Positions 50,337 through 57,266 of a stretch of 57,266 bases of DNA are shown piece by piece. Where the stretch lies: NCBI GenBank assembly GCA_017408985.1, contig JAFQTO010000060.1:1-57266 (forward strand), read 5' to 3'. Below the pieces are notes generated by a model. It was given only the letters and a program-made list of their open reading frames with translations, did no database searches and had not been told where the DNA came from. Origin of the DNA: Clostridia bacterium. GTDB taxonomy: Bacteria; Bacillota; Clostridia; Oscillospirales; Butyricicoccaceae. Both the position numbers and the translations under genes were made by a program. How positions within the stretch are numbered: the stretch's first letter is position 1; every line of letters starts with the position of its first letter.

Positions 50337-51686
50337 TCACACTTTGATGGTTATCGAGCCGTCATCGTTATACTGCACAGCGTCAAACTCGCAGGATGCC
50401 TTCCCCAGATAGTCTTTGTATTCCTGCTTGGTAAAGGGCGGGGTGTAGTCACGCAGCACGTCTTTGGCAAACCTGGCATCCTCCTCCAGCAGAACCCGTA
50501 CCATCATCACCTGAAACTCGGCACTCTGCACGCAGGCCGAATAGGGATCGAGGATGGTATATGTGGGGCTGTGTGCTCTGCCGCCCGCGCCGCTCATACT
50601 GGGATGAACGGTGGGCATAATGCAGGACAGATGACCCATATCGGTGCTGCTTGAGCCGTAGCCGCTGCCCTCTGCGGCGGTGTTTTCTTCGCCGAGAATG
50701 ATATTGCCTGCGGCTCTGACCGCCTGACGGAGCTTGAGGTTATTGCGGTTGGGTGCGAATGCCATCTCGTCGGATATGGTAACACGGGCGCCCATTGCGG
50801 CGGCAGAGGCGGCTATGGCACGGTTGACCTTTTTGTTCTCACGCTCCATTGCCTCAACGGTCAGCGCGCGCACATAGCTCTCGACTTTGACCGTCTCGGG
50901 GATGGCGTTGACCACCGCACCGCCGTTTGTGATAATGGGATGGACACGCACCTTGTCGGTGTCGCGGAAGGTCTCGCGCAGAGCGTTGATTGCAGAAAGT
51001 CCCAGATTTGCGGCGTACAGAGCGTTGATGCCTGCCCAGGGCGAGCCGCCTGCGTGGGAGGACACGCCCTTGTACTCGACCGTCTTGCTGATAGCGCCGT
51101 TGCTGCCCTCTCCGGTGCAGGATATCCTACCCGCCTCGCCTGTGGTAGTATGTACGATAAAGGCCATATCCACGTCGTCACACCAGCCGCGGCAGATAAA
51201 CTCGGCCTTGCCGCTGACCTGAGAGATTATACCCTGTTTTTTCAGCACTTTGCGGTATTCAAGCTCGATGCCCTCCTCGGCAGGCACGGCGCAAAGGCGG
51301 ATCTTTCCGCAAAGACCGTCCAGCATACCCGGCTCTTTGAGTATGGCGGCAACGCCCAGCAGCGCTGCGCTCTGTGCGTGGTGACCGCAGGCGTGAACGG
51401 CACCGGTTTCTTTGTCGCACTCGGGGTGGTCGGGGATAATCAGCGAGTCCATCTCGCCCAGTATCATAACTGTGGGGCCCTCTCTGCCCGTATCTATATC
51501 GGTATAAAAACCGGGGATATTGGTGGCTTCGACCAGGGTATAGCCCAGCTCACGGTATTTTTCGGTCAGATATTTGTGGGTCTTCCACTCGCGGTAGCCC
51601 GATTCGGGATTCTTCCATATATAACGCTCGGCGTCCAGAATAAGCTGCTTGTGTTTTTCGGCAGCGGCGATGATTTTTTCTTTCAT
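50337..51686 (-). CDS. M20D family amidohydrolase (AbgB-like), copy A
   Basis: 449 residues from ATG 51684-51686 with GGAGGG just upstream. Start KHKQLILDAERYIWKNPESGYREW, metal motif GAVHACGHHAQSAALLG, catalytic region AVPAEEGIELEYRKVLKKQG, and later SSHAGGSPWAG and SSTDMGHLSC. Fold and motifs are those of peptidase family M20D, which includes p-aminobenzoyl-glutamate hydrolase AbgB and N-acyl amino acid deacylases. Third of three tandem paralogues, and the most diverged (start KEKIIAAAEKH). Confidence 0.93.
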   Translation of the reverse strand: MKEKIIAAAEKHKQLILDAERYIWKNPESGYREWKTHKYLTEKYRELGYTLVEATNIPGFYTDIDTGREGPTVMILGEMDSLIIPDHPECDKETGAVHACGHHAQSAALLGVAAILKEPGMLDGLCGKIRLCAVPAEEGIELEYRKVLKKQGIISQVSGKAEFICRGWCDDVDMAFIVHTTTGEAGRISCTGEGSNGAISKTVEYKGVSSHAGGSPWAGINALYAANLGLSAINALRETFRDTDKVRVHPIITNGGAVVNAIPETVKVESYVRALTVEAMERENKKVNRAIAASAAAMGARVTISDEMAFAPNRNNLKLRQAVRAAGNIILGEENTAAEGSGYGSSSTDMGHLSCIMPTVHPSMSGAGGRAHSPTYTILDPYSACVQSAEFQVMMVRVLLEEDARFAKDVLRDYTPPFTKQEYKDYLGKASCEFDAVQYNDDGSITIKV

Positions 51687-51700
51687 TTTTCCCTCCCCTT

Positions 51701-53056
51701 TCAGCAATAACGGATGTCGATGGATCCATCCTCGTTGTAGACGACCGCGTCGCGCTCCACGCTCAGCGAGTCGGAGAACTCGATGTATTCTTTGATGCTG
51801 CCAAAGGTAGGCTTGAACTCCCGGATGATCTTTCTGCCCATTTCGGCATTGTTGCAGAGCAGCTGCTCAAGCATAAGGATCTGGAACGCGGCACACCTGA
51901 CGCAGGCCAGCTCGGGGTTGTTGATATAGTACTTCTTGCTGTGGGCACCGCCGATGGCACCGCCTATATGGGGATGCACAGAGGGGATGATAAGGGACAG
52001 GTCGCCCATATCGGTGCTGCCGCCCTCACGGGAGGTGGATACGCGGACATTCTCCTCGCCGATGGCGGCAACAGCGGCCAGACGTGCGGCCTCTATCATG
52101 CCGGGATCGTTGTTGAGGGGCGAATATGCCAGCTCGTCGTCGATGGTGACTCTTGCGCCAAGTGCGGCGGCAGAAGCGGCCAGCGCGCGGTTGACCTTTT
52201 TGTTGGCGCTTTCGATAGCCGCCACGTTTGCGCCTCTGACGTAGCTTTCCAGCTTGACGGTCTCGGGAATGGCGTTGACCACCGCGCCGCCTGCCGTGAT
52301 GATGGGATGTACGCGGATCTGATCGGTGTCACGGAAGGTCTCGCGCAGAGCGTTGATGGCGGTCATACCTACGTTTGCGGCGTACAGAGCGTTGACGCCT
52401 GCCCAGGGCGAGCCGCCTGCGTGGGAGGATACGCCCTTGTAGGTGACGTTTTTGACTATGCAGCCGTTGTAGCCGCAGTTGATGGAGATATAATTCTCCT
52501 TCTGTGTGGAGGTAGTATGTACCATAAAGGCCATATCAACGCCGTCAAGCCAGCCGCGTCGGATTATCTCGCCCTTGCCGGTGATGGAGCGGATGATGCC
52601 CTGCTTTTTCAGCTCCTTGCGGTACTCGATCTCGATGCCCTCCTCGGCAGGCACGGCACAGAGACGGATACGTCCGCAGAGTCCGTCCAACGCACCGGGC
52701 TCACGGAGGGCGGCGGCGAGCCCTAACAGCGCGGCGCTCTGTGCGTTGTGACCGCAGGCGTGAACGGCACCCGTCTCCTTGTTGCACTCGGGATGATCAA
52801 AGACGATCAGCGAGTCCATCTCGCCCAGCACCAAGACGGTGGGGCCCTCCCTGCCCGTGTCGATATCGGTATAGAAGCCGGGGATGTTGGTGGCTTCAAC
52901 GACGGTATAACCCAGAGCTTCGTACTGCTCTTTCAGATATTTGTGGGTCTGCCATTCGCGGTAGCCGGTCTCGGGGTGTGCCCAGATATACCGCTCGGCA
53001 TCAAGAATAAGCTGTCTGTGCTTGTCCACAGAAGCGAAAATCTGCTCTTTGTTCAT
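51701..53056 (-). CDS. M20D family amidohydrolase (AbgB-like), copy B
   Basis: 451 residues. It shares long identical blocks with copy C, for example LILDAERYIWAHPETGYREW and SSHAGGSPWAGVNALYAANV. Metal motif GAVHACGHNAQSAALLG (Asn in place of the second His of the other copies in CGHxAQS), CAVPAEEGIEIEYRKELKKQG, and STDMGDLSLIIPSVHP. Cytoplasmic, no signal peptide. It sits 14-15 bases from each neighbour copy, showing tandem duplication inside the operon. The products may form homo- or hetero-oligomers with different acyl preferences. Confidence 0.93.
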   Translation of the reverse strand: MNKEQIFASVDKHRQLILDAERYIWAHPETGYREWQTHKYLKEQYEALGYTVVEATNIPGFYTDIDTGREGPTVLVLGEMDSLIVFDHPECNKETGAVHACGHNAQSAALLGLAAALREPGALDGLCGRIRLCAVPAEEGIEIEYRKELKKQGIIRSITGKGEIIRRGWLDGVDMAFMVHTTSTQKENYISINCGYNGCIVKNVTYKGVSSHAGGSPWAGVNALYAANVGMTAINALRETFRDTDQIRVHPIITAGGAVVNAIPETVKLESYVRGANVAAIESANKKVNRALAASAAALGARVTIDDELAYSPLNNDPGMIEAARLAAVAAIGEENVRVSTSREGGSTDMGDLSLIIPSVHPHIGGAIGGAHSKKYYINNPELACVRCAAFQILMLEQLLCNNAEMGRKIIREFKPTFGSIKEYIEFSDSLSVERDAVVYNEDGSIDIRYC

Positions 53057-53071
53057 AGCTTTTGCTCCTTA

Positions 53072-54427
53072 TCAGCAGTAACGGATGCTGATACTTCCGT
53101 CATCCAGGTAACTTACCGTGTCGCGCTCAACAGACAGATTGTCGGCAAAATCTATGTAATCCTTGACAGTTGCAAATGTAGGCTTGAACTCGGCAATGAT
53201 CTTTTTGCCCTTTTCCGCACCGTTTTTCAGCAAGGCTTCCAGATACATTATCTGGAACTTGGCGCAGGTGACGCAGGCTGTTTCGGGGTCGGTGATGTAG
53301 TAGTTTGCGCCGTGGGAAGTCCCCGTTGCACCGCCCGCGTAGGGGTGGATGGAGGGGACTATCATGGAGATATCGCCCATATCGGTGCAGCCGCTGCCGC
53401 GGATATCGGAGAAGCTTGTGCACTCCTCGCCCACCGTCTCGATCGCCACCTTTTTGAGCAGCTCGAACATACCGGGATCGTTGTTAAGGGGCGCGTAGGC
53501 AAGCTCGTCGTCGATAACGACTCTCGCGCCCAGCGCGGCGGCGGAGGCGGCAATGGCACGGTTGACCTTTTTGTTCTCCCGCTCGATAGCCTCAACGGTA
53601 GCGCCTCTGACGTAGCTTTCCAGCTTGACGGTCTCGGGAATGGCGTTGACCACCGCACCGCCTGCGGTGATGATGGGATGTACGCGGATCTGATCTGTAT
53701 CGCGGAAGGTCTCACGCAGAGCGTTGATAGCCGTCATACCCACGTTTGCGGCGTACAGAGCGTTGACACCTGCCCAGGGCGAGCCGCCTGCGTGGGAGGA
53801 TACGCCCTTGTAGGTGACAGTCTTGACGATACAGCCGTTGGAACCTGCACGGCAGTAGATGTAGTTCTTTTTGGTGCTGCCGCTGGTATGTACCATAAAG
53901 GCGATATCAACGCCGTCCAGCCAGCCGCGGCGGATTATCTCGCCCTTACCGGTGATACACCTGATGGTGCCTGCTTTTTTGAGCTCCTTGCGGTACTCGA
54001 TCTCTATGCCCTCCTCGGCAGGCACGGCGCAAAGGCGGATCTTTCCGCACATTTCGTCCAGCGCGCCTTCTTCTTTGAGCGCGGCGGCAATACCCAGCAA
54101 CGCGGCACTCTGCGCGTGATGGCCGCAGGAATGAACGGCACCCGTATCCTTGTTGCATTCGGGGTGGTCAAAGACGATCAGCGAGTCCATCTCGCCCAGA
54201 ATAAGCACCGTGGGGCCCTCTCTGCCCGTGTCGATATCGGTATAAAAGCCGGGTATATTCCCCGCCTCGACGAGAGTGTAGCCAAGAGCGCGGAAATTAT
54301 CCGCCAGATACTTGTGGGTCTGCCATTCGCGGTAGCCCGTTTCGGGATGCGCCCATATATACCGCTCGGCATCAAGAATAAGACTGCGGTGTTTGTCCAC
54401 GTTTGCGAAGATCTTTTCCTTTGACAT
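53072..54427 (-). CDS. M20D family amidohydrolase (AbgB-like), copy C
   Basis: 451 residues, same length as copy B and alignable over the entire length. Metal motif GAVHSCGHHAQSAALLG (Ser for Ala), CAVPAEEGIEIEYRKELKKAG, SSHAGGSPWAG, and CTDMGDISMIVPSIHP. First amidohydrolase of the operon, 15 bases after the phosphohexomutase gene. GGAGG lies upstream of ATG 54425-54427. Together the three enzymes imply a substrate mixture of amide-linked amino acids; the actual substrate is not readable from sequence. Confidence 0.93.
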   Translation of the reverse strand: MSKEKIFANVDKHRSLILDAERYIWAHPETGYREWQTHKYLADNFRALGYTLVEAGNIPGFYTDIDTGREGPTVLILGEMDSLIVFDHPECNKDTGAVHSCGHHAQSAALLGIAAALKEEGALDEMCGKIRLCAVPAEEGIEIEYRKELKKAGTIRCITGKGEIIRRGWLDGVDIAFMVHTSGSTKKNYIYCRAGSNGCIVKTVTYKGVSSHAGGSPWAGVNALYAANVGMTAINALRETFRDTDQIRVHPIITAGGAVVNAIPETVKLESYVRGATVEAIERENKKVNRAIAASAAALGARVVIDDELAYAPLNNDPGMFELLKKVAIETVGEECTSFSDIRGSGCTDMGDISMIVPSIHPYAGGATGTSHGANYYITDPETACVTCAKFQIMYLEALLKNGAEKGKKIIAEFKPTFATVKDYIDFADNLSVERDTVSYLDDGSISIRYC

Positions 54428-54442
54428 AACTGTTCCTCCCTG

Positions 54443-56071
54443 TTATCTGTCTGCCAGCCGCTGCTCCAGCTCACGTGCAAGAGCCTCGGAGGGCATGTTG
54501 ATGGTCAATGCGTATATTTTGATCTTTGGTTCGGTGCCCGAGGGACGGATAAGCAGTCTGCTTCCGCCCTCAAGACGGTATTCAAGCACGTTTGAGCCGC
54601 TGATGTGGGCATTTTTGCCCGTGAGATAGTCGCGGGTCTCCACTACCTTCCTGCCCAAAAAGCTGTCCGGGGGATTGCTTCTCATATACTCCATCATAGC
54701 CTTTATCTCTTCGGCTCCGTCCACGCCCTTGCGCACAATGTTGATGGTGTAATCGTCGTGTGCTCCGTAGCGCCCGTCCAGCTCTCTCAGTCCGTCAAGC
54801 AGGGTCATACCGCGGCTTTTGTACCACGCCGCCATCTCGCACACCAGCAGAGAGCCGGAAATACCGTCCTTGTCGCGGACGTGATCGCCTATCATACAGC
54901 CGATAGACTCCTCAAAGCACATAACGAATTGCTGACTGTCTGGCAGCTCCTCACGTTTTTCCGCCATATTCTTGAAGCCCGTGAAGGTGCTGTAGCACTC
55001 AGCACCGAAGGTGCGGCATATACTCTCGGCAAGATGGGTGGACACGATGGTCTTGATGATGACGGGGGGCTTGCTTCCTCTGTAATGGCGCAGCATATAA
55101 TCGCACAAAAGCGCTCCCGTCTTGTTGCCCGTCAGACAGACGTAACTGCCGTCTGTATCCCGCACGCACACGGCAACACGGTCGGCGTCGGGGTCGGTGC
55201 CCACAAGTATATCGGCGTTTTTCTCTTTGCCCAGCCTCTCGCTGAGCTCAAAGCCGCGGGGGTCTTCGGGGTTGGGATTTTTGAGGGTGGGGAAAGTGCC
55301 GTCGGGTATCATCTGCTGCGGCTCATAGAACACGTTTTTGAGCCCCGCGCGTTCAAACACCCCGGGCATCACGCTTCCGCCGACACCGTGGAAGGGCGAA
55401 AACACCACCCGCAGGTCGGTATCCTCAAGCAGCTTCGGGGCAAGCGCGCAGTCCAGCACGGCGCTTGTATACTCCTCGTCGCAGTCAATATACATTATCT
55501 GTCCCCGCTCCAGACAGCCCTCAAAGCTGCTCTCGGGCAGAGGGGCAAGCACAGGCACCTCTGCCATCAGCGCGGCGACTTTGTCGGTATCGTCGTCACC
55601 CAGCTGTGCACCGTTTGAGCCGTAGAACTTGCATCCGTTGTACTCGGTGGGGTTGTGGCTGGCGGTGACGTTCATTCCGCCCGATGCGCCGTAATGCCGC
55701 ACGGCAAATGACAGCATAGGGGTAGGGCTGGGACGGGTAAAATACAGCACCCTTGCCCCCTGCTCGCACAGCGCGCAGGCGGCGGCGCGGCTCAGCTCGT
55801 CGCTGGAGGGGCGCACGTCACGGCAGACCACCACAAGAGGGTCCGGAGGCAGGCTTTTGGCAAAGGCGCGCACCGCCTGCAACAGGGTAAACACGTTCAT
55901 ACGGTTAATGCCCATTCCCACAACGCCTCTTAGCCCCGACGTGCCGAAGGCAAGGGGCGCGCAGAAGCGGTCTTCCGTTTCAGTCTCGTCTGTATTCTCA
56001 AGCTCCCGCCGCTGGCTGTCGGTGAGGCAGGGGGAGTTTTTCCACTTAATATACTCATCCATATAATACAT
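54443..56071 (-). CDS. Phosphoglucomutase/phosphomannomutase family protein
   Basis: 542 residues, the length of bacterial alpha-phosphohexomutases. Substrate entry LAFGTSGLRGVVGMG, phosphoserine loop NVTASHNPTEYNGCKFY, metal loop GTDPDADRVAVCV, sugar loop CFEESIGCMIGDHVRDKD and phosphate loop LLIRPSGTEPKIKIY. It interconverts hexose 1- and 6-phosphates. First gene of the nine-gene minus-strand operon with its own promoter (56089-56117). Its link to the amidohydrolases is unclear. Confidence 0.94.
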   Translation of the reverse strand: MYYMDEYIKWKNSPCLTDSQRRELENTDETETEDRFCAPLAFGTSGLRGVVGMGINRMNVFTLLQAVRAFAKSLPPDPLVVVCRDVRPSSDELSRAAACALCEQGARVLYFTRPSPTPMLSFAVRHYGASGGMNVTASHNPTEYNGCKFYGSNGAQLGDDDTDKVAALMAEVPVLAPLPESSFEGCLERGQIMYIDCDEEYTSAVLDCALAPKLLEDTDLRVVFSPFHGVGGSVMPGVFERAGLKNVFYEPQQMIPDGTFPTLKNPNPEDPRGFELSERLGKEKNADILVGTDPDADRVAVCVRDTDGSYVCLTGNKTGALLCDYMLRHYRGSKPPVIIKTIVSTHLAESICRTFGAECYSTFTGFKNMAEKREELPDSQQFVMCFEESIGCMIGDHVRDKDGISGSLLVCEMAAWYKSRGMTLLDGLRELDGRYGAHDDYTINIVRKGVDGAEEIKAMMEYMRSNPPDSFLGRKVVETRDYLTGKNAHISGSNVLEYRLEGGSRLLIRPSGTEPKIKIYALTINMPSEALARELEQRLADR

Positions 56072-56088
56072 TACAAATCACCAACTTA

Positions 56089-56117
56089 ATTTTACATCAC
56101 TTTGCCCGTATAAGCAA
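56089..56117 (-). promoter_or_regulatory. Promoter of the phosphohexomutase-amidohydrolase operon
   Basis: Minus strand TTGCTT (56117-56112), 17-base spacer, TAAAAT (56094-56089). Confidence 0.62.
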
Positions 56118-56130
56118 GCAAAAAGATAGA

Positions 56131-56159
56131 TTGCGCAGATATATATATTATGCTATAAT
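56131..56159 (+). promoter_or_regulatory. Promoter of the FAH-family gene
   Basis: TTGCGC 56131-56136, 17-base AT-rich spacer, TATAAT 56154-56159; divergent from the operon promoter 14 bases away. Confidence 0.72.
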
Positions 56160-56196
56160 GATTTTATACTACAAATTATAAAAGGGGTTTTCGTTT

Positions 56197-57081
56197 ATGA
56201 AATGGATCACCTATAAGCAGGACAACTGCGAAAAGTTAGGCGCGCTTCTGCCCTGCGGCGACAGGATAGTTCCGCTGTCGGCTCTGGGATTTGAACGCGA
56301 TTTTTGTAATATGATCGACTTTATCGGGAAGGTCACCGACGAGGAAAAAGCTGCCGCCAAGGCTCTGTGGGTCGATACCAATCCCGAGGCCGTTGATCTG
56401 TCGTCGGTAGAGCTTCTGGCTCCCATCACCCGCCCCATTCACGATATTATGTGCGTCGGCGTCAACTATCTTGAGCATCAGAACGAGTTCAAGCGCGCCG
56501 CCGAGGTGCTTGACCCCAACCGCGCGGCCATATACTTCGGCAAGCGTGCAAGCCGTATCCTGGGCAGCGGCGACGAGCTTACGTACTGCCCCGAGATAGA
56601 CGTCAAGCTTGACTACGAGGTGGAGCTTGCCGTTATTATCGGCAAAGAAGGCAAGAACATCCCCGCAGAGAAGGCTGAGGAATATATATTCGGATATTCG
56701 GTGTTCAACGATTTTTCGGCACGTGCTCTGCAGCGCAGGCATATCCAGTGGTTCAAGGGCAAGAGCCTTGACGGATATTCGGCAATGGGCCCCGCCATCG
56801 TGGACAAGAGCCTGATAGGCTACCTGCCCGAGCTTGACGTTCAGAGCATCGTCAACGGTGAGCTGCGTCAGAACTCCAACACCCGCCTGATGATGACCAC
56901 CATATCCAAAATAATCGAGGATCTGTCAAGCGGAATGACCCTTGAACCCGGCGATATTATCGCAACGGGTACTCCCTCGGGCGTAGGCGCGGGCTTCGAT
57001 CCCCCCAAATGCCTGAAAAAGGGCGACACGGTGGAATGTGTCATCGAGCAGGTCGGATCACTCGTAACGAAAATAGTATAA
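56197..57081 (+). CDS. Fumarylacetoacetate hydrolase (FAH) family protein
   Basis: 294 residues. The FAH fold is clear: CVGVNYLEHQNEFKR, DYEVELAVIIGKEGKNIP (metal-binding Glu pair), YSVFNDFSARALQRRH, KSLDGYSAMGPAIV and the C-terminal ATGTPSGVGAGFDPPKCLKKGD. Members hydrolyse or decarboxylate beta-diketo acids such as acylpyruvates and oxaloacetate; the exact substrate cannot be told. AAAAGGGG lies upstream of ATG 56197. Monocistronic between its own promoter and terminator, divergent from the amidohydrolase operon. Confidence 0.93.
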   Translation: MKWITYKQDNCEKLGALLPCGDRIVPLSALGFERDFCNMIDFIGKVTDEEKAAAKALWVDTNPEAVDLSSVELLAPITRPIHDIMCVGVNYLEHQNEFKRAAEVLDPNRAAIYFGKRASRILGSGDELTYCPEIDVKLDYEVELAVIIGKEGKNIPAEKAEEYIFGYSVFNDFSARALQRRHIQWFKGKSLDGYSAMGPAIVDKSLIGYLPELDVQSIVNGELRQNSNTRLMMTTISKIIEDLSSGMTLEPGDIIATGTPSGVGAGFDPPKCLKKGDTVECVIEQVGSLVTKIV

Positions 57082-57083
57082 GA

Positions 57084-57120
57084 AAAAAGCTGATGAGCAG
57101 AAAGCTCATCAGCTTTTATT
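57084..57120 (+). terminator. Terminator of the FAH-family gene
   Basis: AAAAGCTGATGAGC-agaaa-GCTCATCAGCTTTT hairpin with A and T flanks. Confidence 0.92.
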
Positions 57121-57140
57121 AGTTAAGGTGAATTATACTA

Positions 57141-57266
57141 TCAAGTGCAACACTTTAGTGAAATAAAAAAGAAGTTCATACAGATCTCTGGTAGAATAAA
57201 GTTACCACACCGTAAACTACAAAAAGGGAGATCTGTATGAACTATCATCATCTTACCATAGAAGAG
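57141..57266 (+). mobile_element. Left end of an IS30-like insertion sequence (partial)
   Basis: A segment beginning TCAAGTGCAACACTTTAGTG looks like an IS30-type terminal repeat, followed 96 bases later by a reading frame with an IS30-type start. A perfect 15-base inverted repeat (57174-57188 and 57228-57242) encloses the leader and covers the ribosome site and start codon. The element runs out of the window, so its right end and target duplication cannot be checked. Confidence 0.7.
57237..57266 (+). CDS. IS30-family transposase, N-terminal fragment (cut by window end)
   Basis: ATG 57237 preceded by AAAAGGGAG. The ten visible codons read MNYHHLTIEE, which matches the usual IS30 transposase opening (M-x-Y-x-H-L-T-x-E-E-R). 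Only this much is in the window, so the call rests on a short motif plus the terminal sequence upstream. Confidence 0.7.
   Translation, partial: MNYHHLTIEE

Noticed and set aside
1-57266. tRNA, rRNA, integrase or plasmid origin
   Set aside because: No TTCGA-arm cloverleaf, rRNA segment, integrase or replication initiator was seen on either strand.

Overview
The window is a chromosomal segment of a low-GC-phylum but moderately GC-rich anaerobe. The gene content points to a gut-type Clostridia (Oscillospirales/Ruminococcaceae-like): a butyryl-CoA dehydrogenase-EtfBA set, a dnaG-rpoD pair, HflX, MtaB, a split transketolase, a GPH symporter with a GH2 glycosidase, Gram-positive lipoproteins, AAGGAGG-type ribosome sites and TTGACA/TATAAT promoters. 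Taxonomy is inferred from gene content only. No tRNA, rRNA or CRISPR array was seen.

Layout. 1-3000 (minus): P-loop ATPase, bcd, etfB, and the start of etfA, which carries an in-frame TAA close to the window edge. 3184-7023: a D,D-carboxypeptidase, diverging from mtaB-hflX. 7026-9477: yigZ and a dGTPase-like gene bracketed by two inverted copies of a hairpin-rich composite repeat. 9500-17009: dnaG-rpoD, then two large repeat lipoproteins behind a palindromic GTTACA operator block. 17169-18984: transketolase halves. 19300-22671: a radical SAM protein diverging from nadE, whose glutaminase domain looks catalytically dead, then a REP-associated (RAYT-type) transposase with two palindromes inside its reading frame. 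22860-24746: four related membrane-anchored proteins in progressive decay. 24808-28507 (minus): a cysteine-synthase-like gene, then metNIQ preceded by a methionine-rich leader peptide and an attenuator. 28718-31990: phosphoserine aminotransferase type, serA and DUF1015. 32079-34115 (minus): a third repeat lipoprotein with a near copy of the same operator block. 34669-39996: AraC-type regulator, GPH symporter and GH2 enzyme. 40096-44204 (minus): an orphan peptide-binding lipoprotein, a beta-lactamase-like serine hydrolase and cysK. 44326-56071 (minus): nine closely packed genes (phosphohexomutase, three tandem M20D amidohydrolases, an Fe-S aldo-keto reductase, two membrane proteins, a membrane-anchored M20 peptidase, a PAP2-GDPD fusion). 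56197-57081: a fumarylacetoacetase-family hydrolase. 57141-57266: the left end of an IS30-like element.

Three things stand out. First, the metN leader has every visible part of ribosome-mediated attenuation: promoter, ribosome site, 28-residue peptide with 8 Met codons, a competing pairing and a terminator. Second, several intergenic regions are mosaics of tiny hairpins joined by short constant linkers (TGAAT/ATTCA, TCGATAT, TAATAGC), in the same genome as a RAYT-type transposase; stem bases vary but pairing is kept. Third, the 11.7-kb amidohydrolase operon pairs hydrolases with a two-gene membrane complex that looks like a candidate uptake system for acylated or conjugated amino acids.

Limits: all functional calls come from reading motifs and context by eye. 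No alignment, folding or database search was run.
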